From positions 1 through 32,013 of the forward strand of contig JAIOPN010000010.1 in assembly GCA_021413865.1 (NCBI GenBank): 32,013 nucleotides of DNA. The letters are read 5' to 3'. A program made the position numbers and the translations under genes. Under the pieces are notes generated by a model. It did not search any database, was not told where the DNA came from, and was given only the letters and a program-made list of their open reading frames with translations. This DNA is from Planctomycetota bacterium. GTDB lineage: Bacteria > Planctomycetota > Phycisphaerae > Phycisphaerales > Phycisphaeraceae. Below, in pieces: positions 15,403 through 23,508 of this stretch. Each line of letters begins with the position of its first letter. Position 1 is the first letter of the stretch.

Positions 15403-16659
15403 ATGTCCAAACCCGCGCTGCTCGGCGGCAAACCGGTCTTCTCCAAAACCCACCGCTGGCCCAGGTGGCCCCAGAGCGGGTCCGGCGACCGCAAGCGCGT
15501 GCTGGACGTGCTCGACGGCGACGAGTGGGGCATGGGCTCGCGCGCGACCGCCGAGTTCGCGCGACGCTTCGCCGGATATCTGGGCGCGAAATATGTCCTG
15601 CCCGTCAACACCGGCACCGCGGCGCTCGAGCTGATCGTCAAGGCGCTGGGCATCGGGCCGGGTGACGAGGTGATCGTCCCCTCCTACACGTTTGTGGCCT
15701 CGGCGACCTGCGTGCTGGAGGTCGGCGCGGGCGTGATCTTCGCCGACATCGACCCGCGCACGTTCAACATCGATCCCGAAGACGTCGCGCGCCGCATCAC
15801 GCCCCGGACGCGGGCGATCATCGCCGTCCACTTCGGCGGCAACCCGGCTGACCTCATCGGCCTCAGGGGCGTCATCGGGAAACGAAACATCGCGCTGATC
15901 GAGGACGCCGCCCACGCCCACGGCATGCTCTACCACGGCCACGGCGCGGGCCGCTTCAGCGCCGCCGCCGCGTTCAGCTTCCAGAGCTCCAAGAACATGA
16001 CCTGCGGCGAGGGGGGCGCGATCGCCACGCGCGACAAGAAACTCTTCGAGCTGGCGGGCAGCTTCCACTCCTTTGGCCGTAAGCCCGGCAAGGCGTGGTA
16101 TCAGCACTACTACCTGGCCTGGAACGACCGCATCTCCGCGATGCAGTCGGCGCTGCTGCTGGGGCAACTCGACCGGATCGAACCGCAGACGCGCACACGT
16201 TTCAGCAACGGCGCGTTCCTCAACCGCGAGCTGGCGAAGATCAGGGGGCTCTCGCCCCAGGCCGACGGCGACAGCCACCCGGATACACGGCGGGCGTACC
16301 ACGTTTACATGCTGCGCTACGACGGGCGTGAGACGGGGCTGGACCGCGCGGCGTTTCTCGAGGCGTTGCAGGCCGAGGGCGTGGGCTGCTCGCCGGGTTA
16401 TCCCGCGCCGCTGCAGGAGGCGCACCTGTTCACCGGCCGGCGGTTCTGGCACGCGCACCGGCTGGGCGGCGGGCCGAGGCTGTCGCACGAGCCGGACTAC
16501 CGGAAGATGAAAACGCCCGTCGCGAAAACGTACTGCGACGAGGCGGTCTGGCTGCCGCACCCCTACCTGCTGGCTTCGCGGAAGGAGATGCAGGGCGTGG
16601 TGGACGCGGTGGCGCGCGTGGTGGAGAACGCCGGCACGCTGCGGAAGCGTAGGTCATAA
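15403..16659 (+). CDS. DegT/DnrJ/EryC1/StrS family aminotransferase
   Basis: The 418-residue PLP protein of aspartate aminotransferase fold type I has the DegT signatures: NTGTAALELIVKALGIGPGD (69-88), VIVPSYTFVAS (90-100), the PLP-ring aspartate D168 (IEDAAHAHG) and the Schiff-base lysine K197 (SFQSSKNMTCGEGG). Members transfer an amino group to a keto-sugar or cyclitol; some act as dehydratases, but those usually lose the lysine, which is present here. There is no neighbouring nucleotide-sugar dehydratase, so the substrate may be a cyclitol or other keto compound. GGAG lies about 12 bases before the ATG at 15403. It is the fourth gene of the cluster, 111 bases after the first ceramidase-like gene and only 11 bases before the second. 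Confidence 0.92.
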   Translation: MSKPALLGGKPVFSKTHRWPRWPQSGSGDRKRVLDVLDGDEWGMGSRATAEFARRFAGYLGAKYVLPVNTGTAALELIVKALGIGPGDEVIVPSYTFVASATCVLEVGAGVIFADIDPRTFNIDPEDVARRITPRTRAIIAVHFGGNPADLIGLRGVIGKRNIALIEDAAHAHGMLYHGHGAGRFSAAAAFSFQSSKNMTCGEGGAIATRDKKLFELAGSFHSFGRKPGKAWYQHYYLAWNDRISAMQSALLLGQLDRIEPQTRTRFSNGAFLNRELAKIRGLSPQADGDSHPDTRRAYHVYMLRYDGRETGLDRAAFLEALQAEGVGCSPGYPAPLQEAHLFTGRRFWHAHRLGGGPRLSHEPDYRKMKTPVAKTYCDEAVWLPHPYLLASRKEMQGVVDAVARVVENAGTLRKRRS

Positions 16660-16670
16660 GGAAACGGATC

Positions 16671-17924
16671 ATGACGCTGCGAGCCGGTTTCGGATCGGCG
16701 GACATCACGCCCGCGCTGCCGTGCGACATCGATGGATTCGCGGGCAGGACGCAGCCCGCGGTCGGCGTGGCCGAGCCGGTGCTGGCTCGCGTGGTCGTGT
16801 TCACCAGCGGGCGCAGTGTCGCGGTGGTGGCGGTGTGCGACGTGCTGGGTTTCAGGATTGAGGACTCGGTGCGGCTGGAGCACGCCGCCGCGCGGGCCGC
16901 GGGCTGCCCGGTGGGCAACGTCTTCATCGCCTGCACGCACACGCACTCGGGGCCGATGTCGCAGCCGCTGGGCGAGTGTTTCCGGTTCGACCCCAAATAC
17001 ATCACGCTCGTCCGGCGGAAGCTGGTCGAGGCGGTGAAAACCGCGTGCGCGGATTTGTCGGCTGTCATCATCGCGCATGCCGGCTCGGTGAAGGCCACGG
17101 GGTTGGGCGAGTTCCGCTGCGCCCTGAGCGAGCCGGGCCGCGAGCGGTGGCCGGGGATGCTCTCGGCGTGGCGGCTCGTGCGCGAGCGCGGCGGGCCGAT
17201 CACGTTCTGGCACCTGGGCGTGCATCAATATCTCCTCGGCGGCCAGAGCCGCGTCATCCACCCGGATTACCCGGGGACGGCCTGCGGCATGATCGAGCGC
17301 GACGCCGGCGGCCACGCGCTCTTCCTGCCCGGCTGCGCCGGCGACGTGACGCCAATCCCGCAGATGCTCGACTCGATGAAGGAACTGGGGCGTTACTCGC
17401 GCCGCGTGGCGACGGGCGTCGAGGCTGCGCTCAAGAAGGGCGCCCCCGTGGCCGTGGAACCGCTCCGCGCGGGCGTGATCTCGCCGCGCATCCGCTATGG
17501 CTTCGAGCCCAATCTCAAGCAGGTCCTCGCCGACAACAGGCCGCCCCGCGCCGACGACTCGAAGCACGACCGCAACCTGCGCCGCTGGGCGCGGCTCTGG
17601 CGGCAGGGGCAGTTGCCGACCTCCGCCCACTTCCGCACGCACCTGCTGCAACTGGGCGGCGTGCTCCTGCTGGGGATGCCGGCCGAGCTTTTCTGCGACA
17701 CCGGCACGGAGATCACCGCCGCGCTGAAAAACATCCGCGTGCTCCCCACGGCCCACACGGGCGGGAACATCGGCTACCTCTGCCGCCCCTTCGCGTACAA
17801 GCACCACACCTACGAATCGCAGGCCCACGTCTGGTACGGCACCGCCGGCGCGGTTGTGCCGGGCACCGAGGCGAAGGTGCGCCGCACCGCGGTCCGCGCG
17901 GCGCGGGTGCTGACCCGGCGCTGA
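16671..17924 (+). CDS. Neutral ceramidase-fold hydrolase-like protein
   Basis: The 417-residue protein carries classical motifs of the neutral/alkaline non-lysosomal ceramidase N-terminal domain: GFGSADITP (6-14), IACTHTHSGP (86-95) with zinc-type H90 and H92, VIHPDYPGTACG (195-206) and LPGCAGDVTP (219-228). The family uses a zinc-activated serine to hydrolyse N-acyl amides, but many short bacterial members like this one lack the C-terminal immunoglobulin-like domain and have unknown substrates. No signal peptide is present. AAGGAAA stands eight bases before the ATG at 16671, and the gene follows the aminotransferase by 11 bases, so the two are surely co-transcribed. It is the last gene of the plus-strand cluster and converges with the YXWGXW gene, leaving 12 bases between stop codons. 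Confidence 0.88.
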   Translation: MTLRAGFGSADITPALPCDIDGFAGRTQPAVGVAEPVLARVVVFTSGRSVAVVAVCDVLGFRIEDSVRLEHAAARAAGCPVGNVFIACTHTHSGPMSQPLGECFRFDPKYITLVRRKLVEAVKTACADLSAVIIAHAGSVKATGLGEFRCALSEPGRERWPGMLSAWRLVRERGGPITFWHLGVHQYLLGGQSRVIHPDYPGTACGMIERDAGGHALFLPGCAGDVTPIPQMLDSMKELGRYSRRVATGVEAALKKGAPVAVEPLRAGVISPRIRYGFEPNLKQVLADNRPPRADDSKHDRNLRRWARLWRQGQLPTSAHFRTHLLQLGGVLLLGMPAELFCDTGTEITAALKNIRVLPTAHTGGNIGYLCRPFAYKHHTYESQAHVWYGTAGAVVPGTEAKVRRTAVRAARVLTRR

Positions 17925-17936
17925 GGCTGTGTGTTC

Positions 17937-19958
17937 TTATTTACCCCTGCGGCCACCCTCGCGGCCCGACGCCGCCGCGCGGGAATCGCCGTTGTCACCG
18001 GAGTTCGAGCGTGAGTTCGAGCCTGATCCCGAGCCCGAGGAGTCACCGCGGTGCGAGTCCGAGCCGCCGCCCCTGCGGTTCTCTTCGGATGACGGCCGGG
18101 AGGGCGGGTTGCCGTCGGAAGAACTTCGGCCTCCGAACCCGCCGCTGGGCTTATCGGAGATCGGCGGGGTCGGGATCTTGACCCGCTCGGGCCCGGTCAG
18201 CGGGACGCTGCGCGGCGGGAAGAACGGGTTGGCGCGGTCTGCGGAGGATTTGCCGGCGGAATCTTTCTTCGCAGCGGAGGGTGAAGGCGAATCCCCTCGG
18301 TCCGACGACTGGCCCCGCGGCATCGTCGGGCCGACGCGCTCGGAAGGCGTGGACGAATCCTTCTGCGACGGCGCTTGCGGCATCGACGGGGTGGCGCGAT
18401 CCGTTGATTTTGCCTGGTTGCCGCGGTTATCCGCCGGGGCCGACGGTGCGGCGCCCGGTTCTCTGCGGGTTTGCTGCGGCGCCTGCGGCCCGGTCGGGGC
18501 CGTTGCGCCGTTGCGTTGGTTGTATTGCGTGAACGGGTTCTTCGCGCCGGGGTTCTGGTCGGGAACGGCCGGGCCAGCCGACCCGCCGCGGTCACTCAGC
18601 GGAACCGAGCCGCTCTTGATGCGCGGGTCGGTCTGTGCCGTCGCGGGGGCCGACCGGCTGTTTTCCCAGCGGGTGCGTGCGTCGCGGAAGTTGTTCTGAT
18701 CGGCCGACTGGCGGGCGATCCTCTGCCGGGCCTCGTTGCTGACCGGCTGGAACTTGGTCGGCGCGTTCTTCTCGGCGACGACCTTGTTGAATGGCCGGGC
18801 CACTTCCATGCTCCTGCGTTCACCCGGCGGCGCCTTGGCCACCCGGGCCTCCATCTCGCGGTAGGTGCGCGGCGGGCGCAGGTTCTTGTCGGCGCGGCGG
18901 CGGTCGTACTCGTGCCGCTCGTGTTCGACCCAGTGCTTCTCGGTCTTGTGCCCGTGCCAGCGGCGGTACTCGAAGCAGGGGTCGTACCAGGTGCGGACGC
19001 GGTGGCAGTCGAACCACGGGTAGATGCCCACGCTCACATACACGTCGTCGTAGTAGTCGCCGAAGTAGTAGTGGCTGTAGCGCGGGTAGGCGAAGAGGCT
19101 GACGGTCAGCGTGTCAAGGCTCAGCACGATGTTCGGGGAGAAGACGAAGCCGGCGCGGACGTGGACGCGCGGCGGGACGTACACCGGCGCGAAGAGCACG
19201 CCGCGGCGCTCGAGCGGGTAGTCCCAGTGGCCGCGGAGGAAGACGTAGCCGCGCGGCGTCCAGTGGTAGTAGGAGGGAACCCAGACCCAGCCGACCTGCG
19301 GCGTGAGCCAGTAGCCGTTGCGGATGATGTACCGGCCGTCGTTCCAGTAGTAGCAGGGCGGAACCCAGATAACGTCCACCGAGGGGGGCGGCCCGGCTGG
19401 CGGCTGCGCGTCGGAGATGACGGGCGGCGCGGGGAGGTACTCGATCTCCTGAGAGCCGGCCGGCGTCCAGAAACCTGGGACCCACTCGAACCCGCCGGCT
19501 ACCGGTTCCCAGTACCCGGGAACCCAGGACATGCCCGGCGGCGCGACGCGCCAGCAGCCGGTGGTCCAGATGTAGCCGTTGCGGTCGGCGTCCCAGGCCC
19601 AGTAGCCCGGGATCCAGACGATGTGGTCGCCCTCGGGCCGTTCCGCGGGCGCGGCTTCGTTGAGGCCGGCCGGCGGCGCGATCGGGGCGACCAGGCCCCC
19701 CTGCGTCTGCACCTCCACGGGTTCGGCGAAGGATTCATTCACCGGGCCGCGGGTCAGGACCTCGGGCTGCTCCTCGGCCGGCGCCGGCGGTGGGGTGGCG
19801 CTTGGATTGTCACTCAGGGGTTGCTGCGGCTGGACCTGCGGGGCCGGCTCGTAGGCGGCCATTGTTGAACCCGCCCCGCCGCTCATCCCATATCCGTATC
19901 CCAGTGATGCAGCGATCAGAAACGCCGTGGTCCAATTTGTGGAAGTCTGCTGAAACAT
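17937..19958 (-). CDS. YXWGXW-repeat protein with long disordered tail
   Basis: The 673-residue protein has tryptophan/tyrosine repeats between residues 113 and 245: VWIPGYW (114-120), WVPGYW (145-150), WVPGFW (159-164), WVPPCYYW (198-205), WVPSYYHW (226-233) and LRGHW (241-245). These are typical of YXWGXW-repeat proteins, common in planctomycetes and probably in the periplasm or envelope. A Tyr-rich section follows (YPRYSHYYFGDYYDDVYV, 291-308) with a charged coil near 330-360. Residues from about 440 are low in complexity, ending in Ser/Gly/Asp/Arg-rich sequence. The N-terminus (TAFLIAASLGYGYG) is only weakly hydrophobic and lacks basic residues, so the export route is unclear. CAGGAGG lies eight bases before the ATG, an unusually strong site for this region. 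There is no PEP-CTERM tail. Function unknown. Confidence 0.85.
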   Translation of the reverse strand: MFQQTSTNWTTAFLIAASLGYGYGMSGGAGSTMAAYEPAPQVQPQQPLSDNPSATPPPAPAEEQPEVLTRGPVNESFAEPVEVQTQGGLVAPIAPPAGLNEAAPAERPEGDHIVWIPGYWAWDADRNGYIWTTGCWRVAPPGMSWVPGYWEPVAGGFEWVPGFWTPAGSQEIEYLPAPPVISDAQPPAGPPPSVDVIWVPPCYYWNDGRYIIRNGYWLTPQVGWVWVPSYYHWTPRGYVFLRGHWDYPLERRGVLFAPVYVPPRVHVRAGFVFSPNIVLSLDTLTVSLFAYPRYSHYYFGDYYDDVYVSVGIYPWFDCHRVRTWYDPCFEYRRWHGHKTEKHWVEHERHEYDRRRADKNLRPPRTYREMEARVAKAPPGERRSMEVARPFNKVVAEKNAPTKFQPVSNEARQRIARQSADQNNFRDARTRWENSRSAPATAQTDPRIKSGSVPLSDRGGSAGPAVPDQNPGAKNPFTQYNQRNGATAPTGPQAPQQTRREPGAAPSAPADNRGNQAKSTDRATPSMPQAPSQKDSSTPSERVGPTMPRGQSSDRGDSPSPSAAKKDSAGKSSADRANPFFPPRSVPLTGPERVKIPTPPISDKPSGGFGGRSSSDGNPPSRPSSEENRRGGGSDSHRGDSSGSGSGSNSRSNSGDNGDSRAAASGREGGRRGK

Positions 19959-20483
19959 GACTTGGCCTCCTGAGTCCGGTCTGCCCGGGGGATTCCTTCC
20001 GAACGGGCCGCCCTGCTTACGGGGCCGGGCGGCCGGTTGCGTGCTCCTGCTACTGGACTAACGTGGGTGCCGGGTCGATCATGCCGACCCGCCACCCATA
20101 CAACGCGGCGTGAGGATCGCCTGTTCGATTGTAGGGAACGTCGTCCATAATTACTGCTACAAAAGATGTTTACGATTTTTATTGCGGTTGAAAATGTGGC
20201 CACGACACACGGCATGCTGAACTGCCGGACATGACAATCACGGGGGGTGAGCCATTCGGTAAGACCATGTTTGATCAGGGCTGGGGCGAGCATCCCGGAT
20301 GTGACGGTTGGCTCGCCGAACGGAATTTGGTGCGGTCCGATACGTCAAAATGGATAAGATGCACGTAGTTACTGGGGTGGCTTGCCGATAACGACCTTGT
20401 CCCCGGGCGAACTGGCTGTTCGCCGGGTCTAAAGCGGGCGGTCTGGGAAGGGTCAGGGTGGACCCGCAGGGTACGGCGGCGGC
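19959..20483. other. 525-base divergent intergenic region with structured leader
   Basis: No convincing gene lies here. Two GC-rich hairpins sit on the YXWGXW side: 20006-20034 (GGCCGCCC/GGGCGGCC, 13-base loop) and 20065-20097 (GGGTG-C-CGGGTCG against CGACCCG-C-CACCC). Both would lie in the 5' leader of the YXWGXW gene if it is transcribed from further upstream. An AT-richer stretch (about 20140-20190, e.g. CATAATTACTGC and GATTTTTATTGC) is the best place for promoters of both divergent genes. A further hairpin, CGAAC-TGGCT-GTTCG with extended GC arms, lies at 20401-20429, just before the FemAB-like gene. I see no clear sigma-54 promoter and no riboswitch consensus. Confidence 0.6.
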
Positions 20484-21596
20484 ATGATTCAGGTGATCGA
20501 ATCCATTGAACCCGCACTGGCGCGGGAGGTGCGCGAGTACCTCCTGCAGTCGCCCGGCGCGTGCCCCGAGCACGACCCGCGGTGGCTGGATGTGCTGCGC
20601 CGCGGCCTGCATCACCGGCCGATCGCGGTCATATCGAGGGACGAACAAAACATAGGCCGGATCGACGGCTACCTGCCACTGGCCTTGGTAAGCACAAAGT
20701 TATTCGGACGTTTCCTCGTTAGCCTCCCCTACCTGAATCGTGCCGGCGTCGTGGCGGACGACCCCGCGATCGCGGCGGCGCTGATCGATGAGGCGGTGCG
20801 GCAGGCAGAGCGGCTGAACGTGCAATACCTTGAATTGCGCCACGGCGGCCCTATTGAACATGGATCACTACCCGCTCGTCGCGACGAAAAAGTGCGGATG
20901 GTGCTGGAGTTACCGCCCAATGAAGAGGCGCTCTGGAAGGCGATGGACGCGAAGGTGCGGAACCAGGTTCGCAAGGGGGACAAGAGTGAGCTGACGCTCC
21001 GCTGGGGCGGCTTGGACGTGTTGGGTGATTTCTACGACGTTTTCGCGGTGAACATGCGTGACCTAGGCACGCCGGTCTATTCCAAGGGCCTGTTCCGCGA
21101 GATTTTGAGCAATCTGTCCGATCTGGCCGAGTTGGCGGTGGTCAATTACCAGGGCAAACCGATCGCCGGGGCCCTTCTGATCCACGACCTCCCGCTCGCG
21201 TCCGGCGAAACCGTACCGGATAAGAACGCCGTTCATGCGCTCGGCTCCGGCCGCGCCGCCTCGACGCAGGTGCCCTCCGCCAGCGCCCTGCGGGAACACA
21301 GTTCCACGAGCGCGAACATGTGGATGTATCACAAGTTATTGCTGCGCGCGATGGAGCGGGGCAGCCGGGAGTTTGATTTCGGTCGATCCAGCCTGGACTC
21401 GGGGACGTACCGTTTCAAGAAGCAATGGGGCGCGGCGCCTCAGCCGACGGTGTGGCAGTATCACGTCCGCAGTGGGGACATCAACGCGGTCCGGCCCGAT
21501 AGTCCCAAGTACCGCCGTCGCGTCGAAACGTGGCAGAAGCTGCCGGTCTGGCTGACGCGCCTGATCGGTCCTTCCATTGTGCGAGGTATCCCGTGA
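20484..21596 (+). CDS. FemAB-like acyltransferase of exosortase (PEP-CTERM) systems
   Basis: The 370-residue protein matches the FemAB-family, GNAT-fold proteins that accompany exosortase/PEP-CTERM loci and are thought to act in peptidoglycan or exopolysaccharide assembly. Diagnostic blocks are HDPRWLDVLRR (30-40), GYLPLALVSTKLFGRFLVSLPY (62-83), LNVQYLELRH (111-120), KVRNQVRKGDKS (157-168), TPVYSKGLF (196-204), VPSASALR (263-270), TSANMWMYHKLLLRAMERG (275-293) and FDFGRSSLDSGTYRFKKQWGA (297-317). Residues about 235-262 look like an extra loop compared with relatives, where the VPSAS block follows the preceding strand closely. The product should be cytosolic. The ATG at 20484 has no strong Shine-Dalgarno sequence. 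Its TGA overlaps the next gene's GTG (GTGA, 21593-21596). Codon use is less GC-extreme than in the following genes. Confidence 0.9.
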   Translation: MIQVIESIEPALAREVREYLLQSPGACPEHDPRWLDVLRRGLHHRPIAVISRDEQNIGRIDGYLPLALVSTKLFGRFLVSLPYLNRAGVVADDPAIAAALIDEAVRQAERLNVQYLELRHGGPIEHGSLPARRDEKVRMVLELPPNEEALWKAMDAKVRNQVRKGDKSELTLRWGGLDVLGDFYDVFAVNMRDLGTPVYSKGLFREILSNLSDLAELAVVNYQGKPIAGALLIHDLPLASGETVPDKNAVHALGSGRAASTQVPSASALREHSSTSANMWMYHKLLLRAMERGSREFDFGRSSLDSGTYRFKKQWGAAPQPTVWQYHVRSGDINAVRPDSPKYRRRVETWQKLPVWLTRLIGPSIVRGIP

Positions 21597-23482
21597 GCAC
21601 CCAGCCTCAACCCGACCCCACGGCACCGGCGCCCACCAGCGGGTCGGGCGCACCGCCGCGCGCGATCTCGATCCCGGTGGATGAACGGCCGCGCCTGCGC
21701 GGGGTGGACGTGCGGGCCCTGCTGGCGGCGGCGGCGCTGCTCACGGTGGGGTGGTGGAACACATTTGGCGAGATGTGGCTGCGCTGGTTCCCGGCGTGGA
21801 CCCACACGGACCTGTCGCTCTCCAAGCGCCTGACCGAGGGCGACTCCTATTACACGCACGGCCCGATGGTGCCGCTGATCAGCCTGTTCATCGCCTTCTG
21901 CATCCACAGGCGCGTCGGCGCGCCGTGCAGCCGGACCACGCCCTCGCGGTTCCTCGCGGTCTGCGTCGGGCTCTTGAGCCTGGTTTTCATCCGCCTGGGC
22001 GCGTCGTACATGGGCGAGGCGCTGGGGCGCGCGACGTTCCTGCTCCCCGCGGGGGCCTGCATCGGCGTCGCGGCCTGGCTCTACAGGCGCGGCGGGACTC
22101 TGCCGGCCACGCTCGTGGGCGGGCTCATGCTCGCCGGGTCGCTCCTGCTCCACCTGCTGAGCGTTTACGCGCGGGTCACGTTCGTCTCTGGCTTCGCGCT
22201 CATCGGCACGCTGGCGGCGCTGGTCGTCCTGTGGGGCGGGTGGTCGCTGCTGCGGGCCTACTGGCTGCCTGTGGTGTTCCTGATCTTCATGGTGCCGCTG
22301 CCGATGGAGAAGATCGCGCAGCTCAACTTCGAGCTCAAGTTCCTCGCCGGTGAAGCGGCGGTCTGGACGACCAACCGCGTCTTCCACGTCCCGGCGGTGA
22401 TGTCGGGCAGCTACGTCCATTTCCTGCCCGGGCCCGATGGCCAGCCCAAGACGCTCGTCGTCGAGGACGTCTGCTCGGGCCTGCGCAGCATGATCTCGCT
22501 GATCTGCTTCGCGTCGCTCTTCGCGCTGGTCTGCCGCGTCAAGGGGCTCTGGCGGGTGCTGCTGCTCCTGCTCGCGGTGCCGGTGGCGGTGTTCTGCAAC
22601 ATCGCGCGGATGACGTTCCTTAATCTGATCGCGCACTACTACACCACCCGTGACGCCGGCCCCGACAGCGCGCTGCACGGCATGTCGGGCATGCTCGTGT
22701 TCGCCCTGGCGCTGGCGATCCTCTTCGGCGTCGAGCAGATCATCCTCTTCGCCGGCCGCAGGCTCCACCGCGACTGGTCGGACGAGCGCCTCCTGGGGTT
22801 CCTCGACGCCCTGCCCAGACTCAAGCACTCGCTGCCCGCGGTGGCGCGGCCCGGGGTGCTGGCGGCGCTGGCGCTCTCGGCGGTGCTCTCGCTCTACTGG
22901 TCCCGGCAGGCCGTCGCCCAGAACGTCAGCGGCGAGGCCAAGCAGGCGGTGCCCGCCTCCGTCACGATCGACGGCAAAGTGCTCAAGGGCCAGGACTACG
23001 ACCTCGACGAGAAGACCCTGATCATCCTGGAGACCAACGACTACATCTACCGCCGCTACGCCGCCGCCGCGACGGGGCGGGGCGTGGACCTGCTCATCGT
23101 CTTCAGCGCCAGCAACCGCAAGGGGACGCACCCGCCCGAGGTCTGCCTCCAGGGCGCCGACCAGCAGATCACCTCCAAGCAGGAGTACGAGGTGAAGCTG
23201 CCGCGCACCGGCTCGATCCGGATGCGCGAGCTGATCACGCAGCGCAGCCGCGGCGGCCAGACGCTGCACCTGTACGTGTACAAGTGCGGCGACAAGTACA
23301 CGCCCGATTTCACCGCGCAGCAGGCGACGATCTTCATCAACAGCCTGCTGCGCCGCAACGCCTCGGGCGCGCTCATCCGTTACAGCGTGGACGTGACCGG
23401 AGACGACCTGGACGCGGCCCGGCGCACCGCCGTTGCCGCCGTCGAGGCAACGATGCCCGTCATCGACAAGCACCTGCCCTGA
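21593..23482 (+). CDS. Exosortase fused to EpsI-type C-terminal domain
   Basis: The 629-residue inner-membrane protein has about eight to ten hydrophobic segments followed by a periplasmic EpsI/DUF3485-type domain. The exosortase core is clear: GDSYYTHGPMVPLI (83-96), the catalytic Cys294 (VVEDVCSGLRSM), Arg339 (CNIARMTFLN) and His362 (ALHGMSGML), the transpeptidase-like triad that cleaves PEP-CTERM tails. After a final membrane segment (about 419-436), the C-terminal part carries the EpsI signature HPPEVCLQGA (513-522). GTG at 21593 is chosen as start: it overlaps the FemAB stop and has GAGG seven bases upstream, whereas the frame upstream lies inside FemAB. The N-terminus has a Pro-rich cytosolic lead (1-38). 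No PEP-CTERM substrate is encoded in the window. Confidence 0.93.
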   Translation: MSTQPQPDPTAPAPTSGSGAPPRAISIPVDERPRLRGVDVRALLAAAALLTVGWWNTFGEMWLRWFPAWTHTDLSLSKRLTEGDSYYTHGPMVPLISLFIAFCIHRRVGAPCSRTTPSRFLAVCVGLLSLVFIRLGASYMGEALGRATFLLPAGACIGVAAWLYRRGGTLPATLVGGLMLAGSLLLHLLSVYARVTFVSGFALIGTLAALVVLWGGWSLLRAYWLPVVFLIFMVPLPMEKIAQLNFELKFLAGEAAVWTTNRVFHVPAVMSGSYVHFLPGPDGQPKTLVVEDVCSGLRSMISLICFASLFALVCRVKGLWRVLLLLLAVPVAVFCNIARMTFLNLIAHYYTTRDAGPDSALHGMSGMLVFALALAILFGVEQIILFAGRRLHRDWSDERLLGFLDALPRLKHSLPAVARPGVLAALALSAVLSLYWSRQAVAQNVSGEAKQAVPASVTIDGKVLKGQDYDLDEKTLIILETNDYIYRRYAAAATGRGVDLLIVFSASNRKGTHPPEVCLQGADQQITSKQEYEVKLPRTGSIRMRELITQRSRGGQTLHLYVYKCGDKYTPDFTAQQATIFINSLLRRNASGALIRYSVDVTGDDLDAARRTAVAAVEATMPVIDKHLP

Positions 23483-23508
23483 CCCGCGGGCGACCCGCGC
23501 GCACCACC

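Noticed and set aside
17937-19958. YXWGXW protein as a PEP-CTERM exosortase substrate
   Set aside because: Its C-terminus is Ser/Gly/Arg-rich with no hydrophobic helix or PEP-like motif.
19916-20293. 125-codon minus-strand frame upstream of the YXWGXW gene
   Set aside because: It overlaps the YXWGXW start and its strong ribosome-binding site, and its translation has no coding character.
21461-23473. Long minus-strand open frame opposite the exosortase gene
   Set aside because: No recognisable motif and an extreme Arg/Gln/His composition; the plus strand has the full exosortase triad and EpsI signature.
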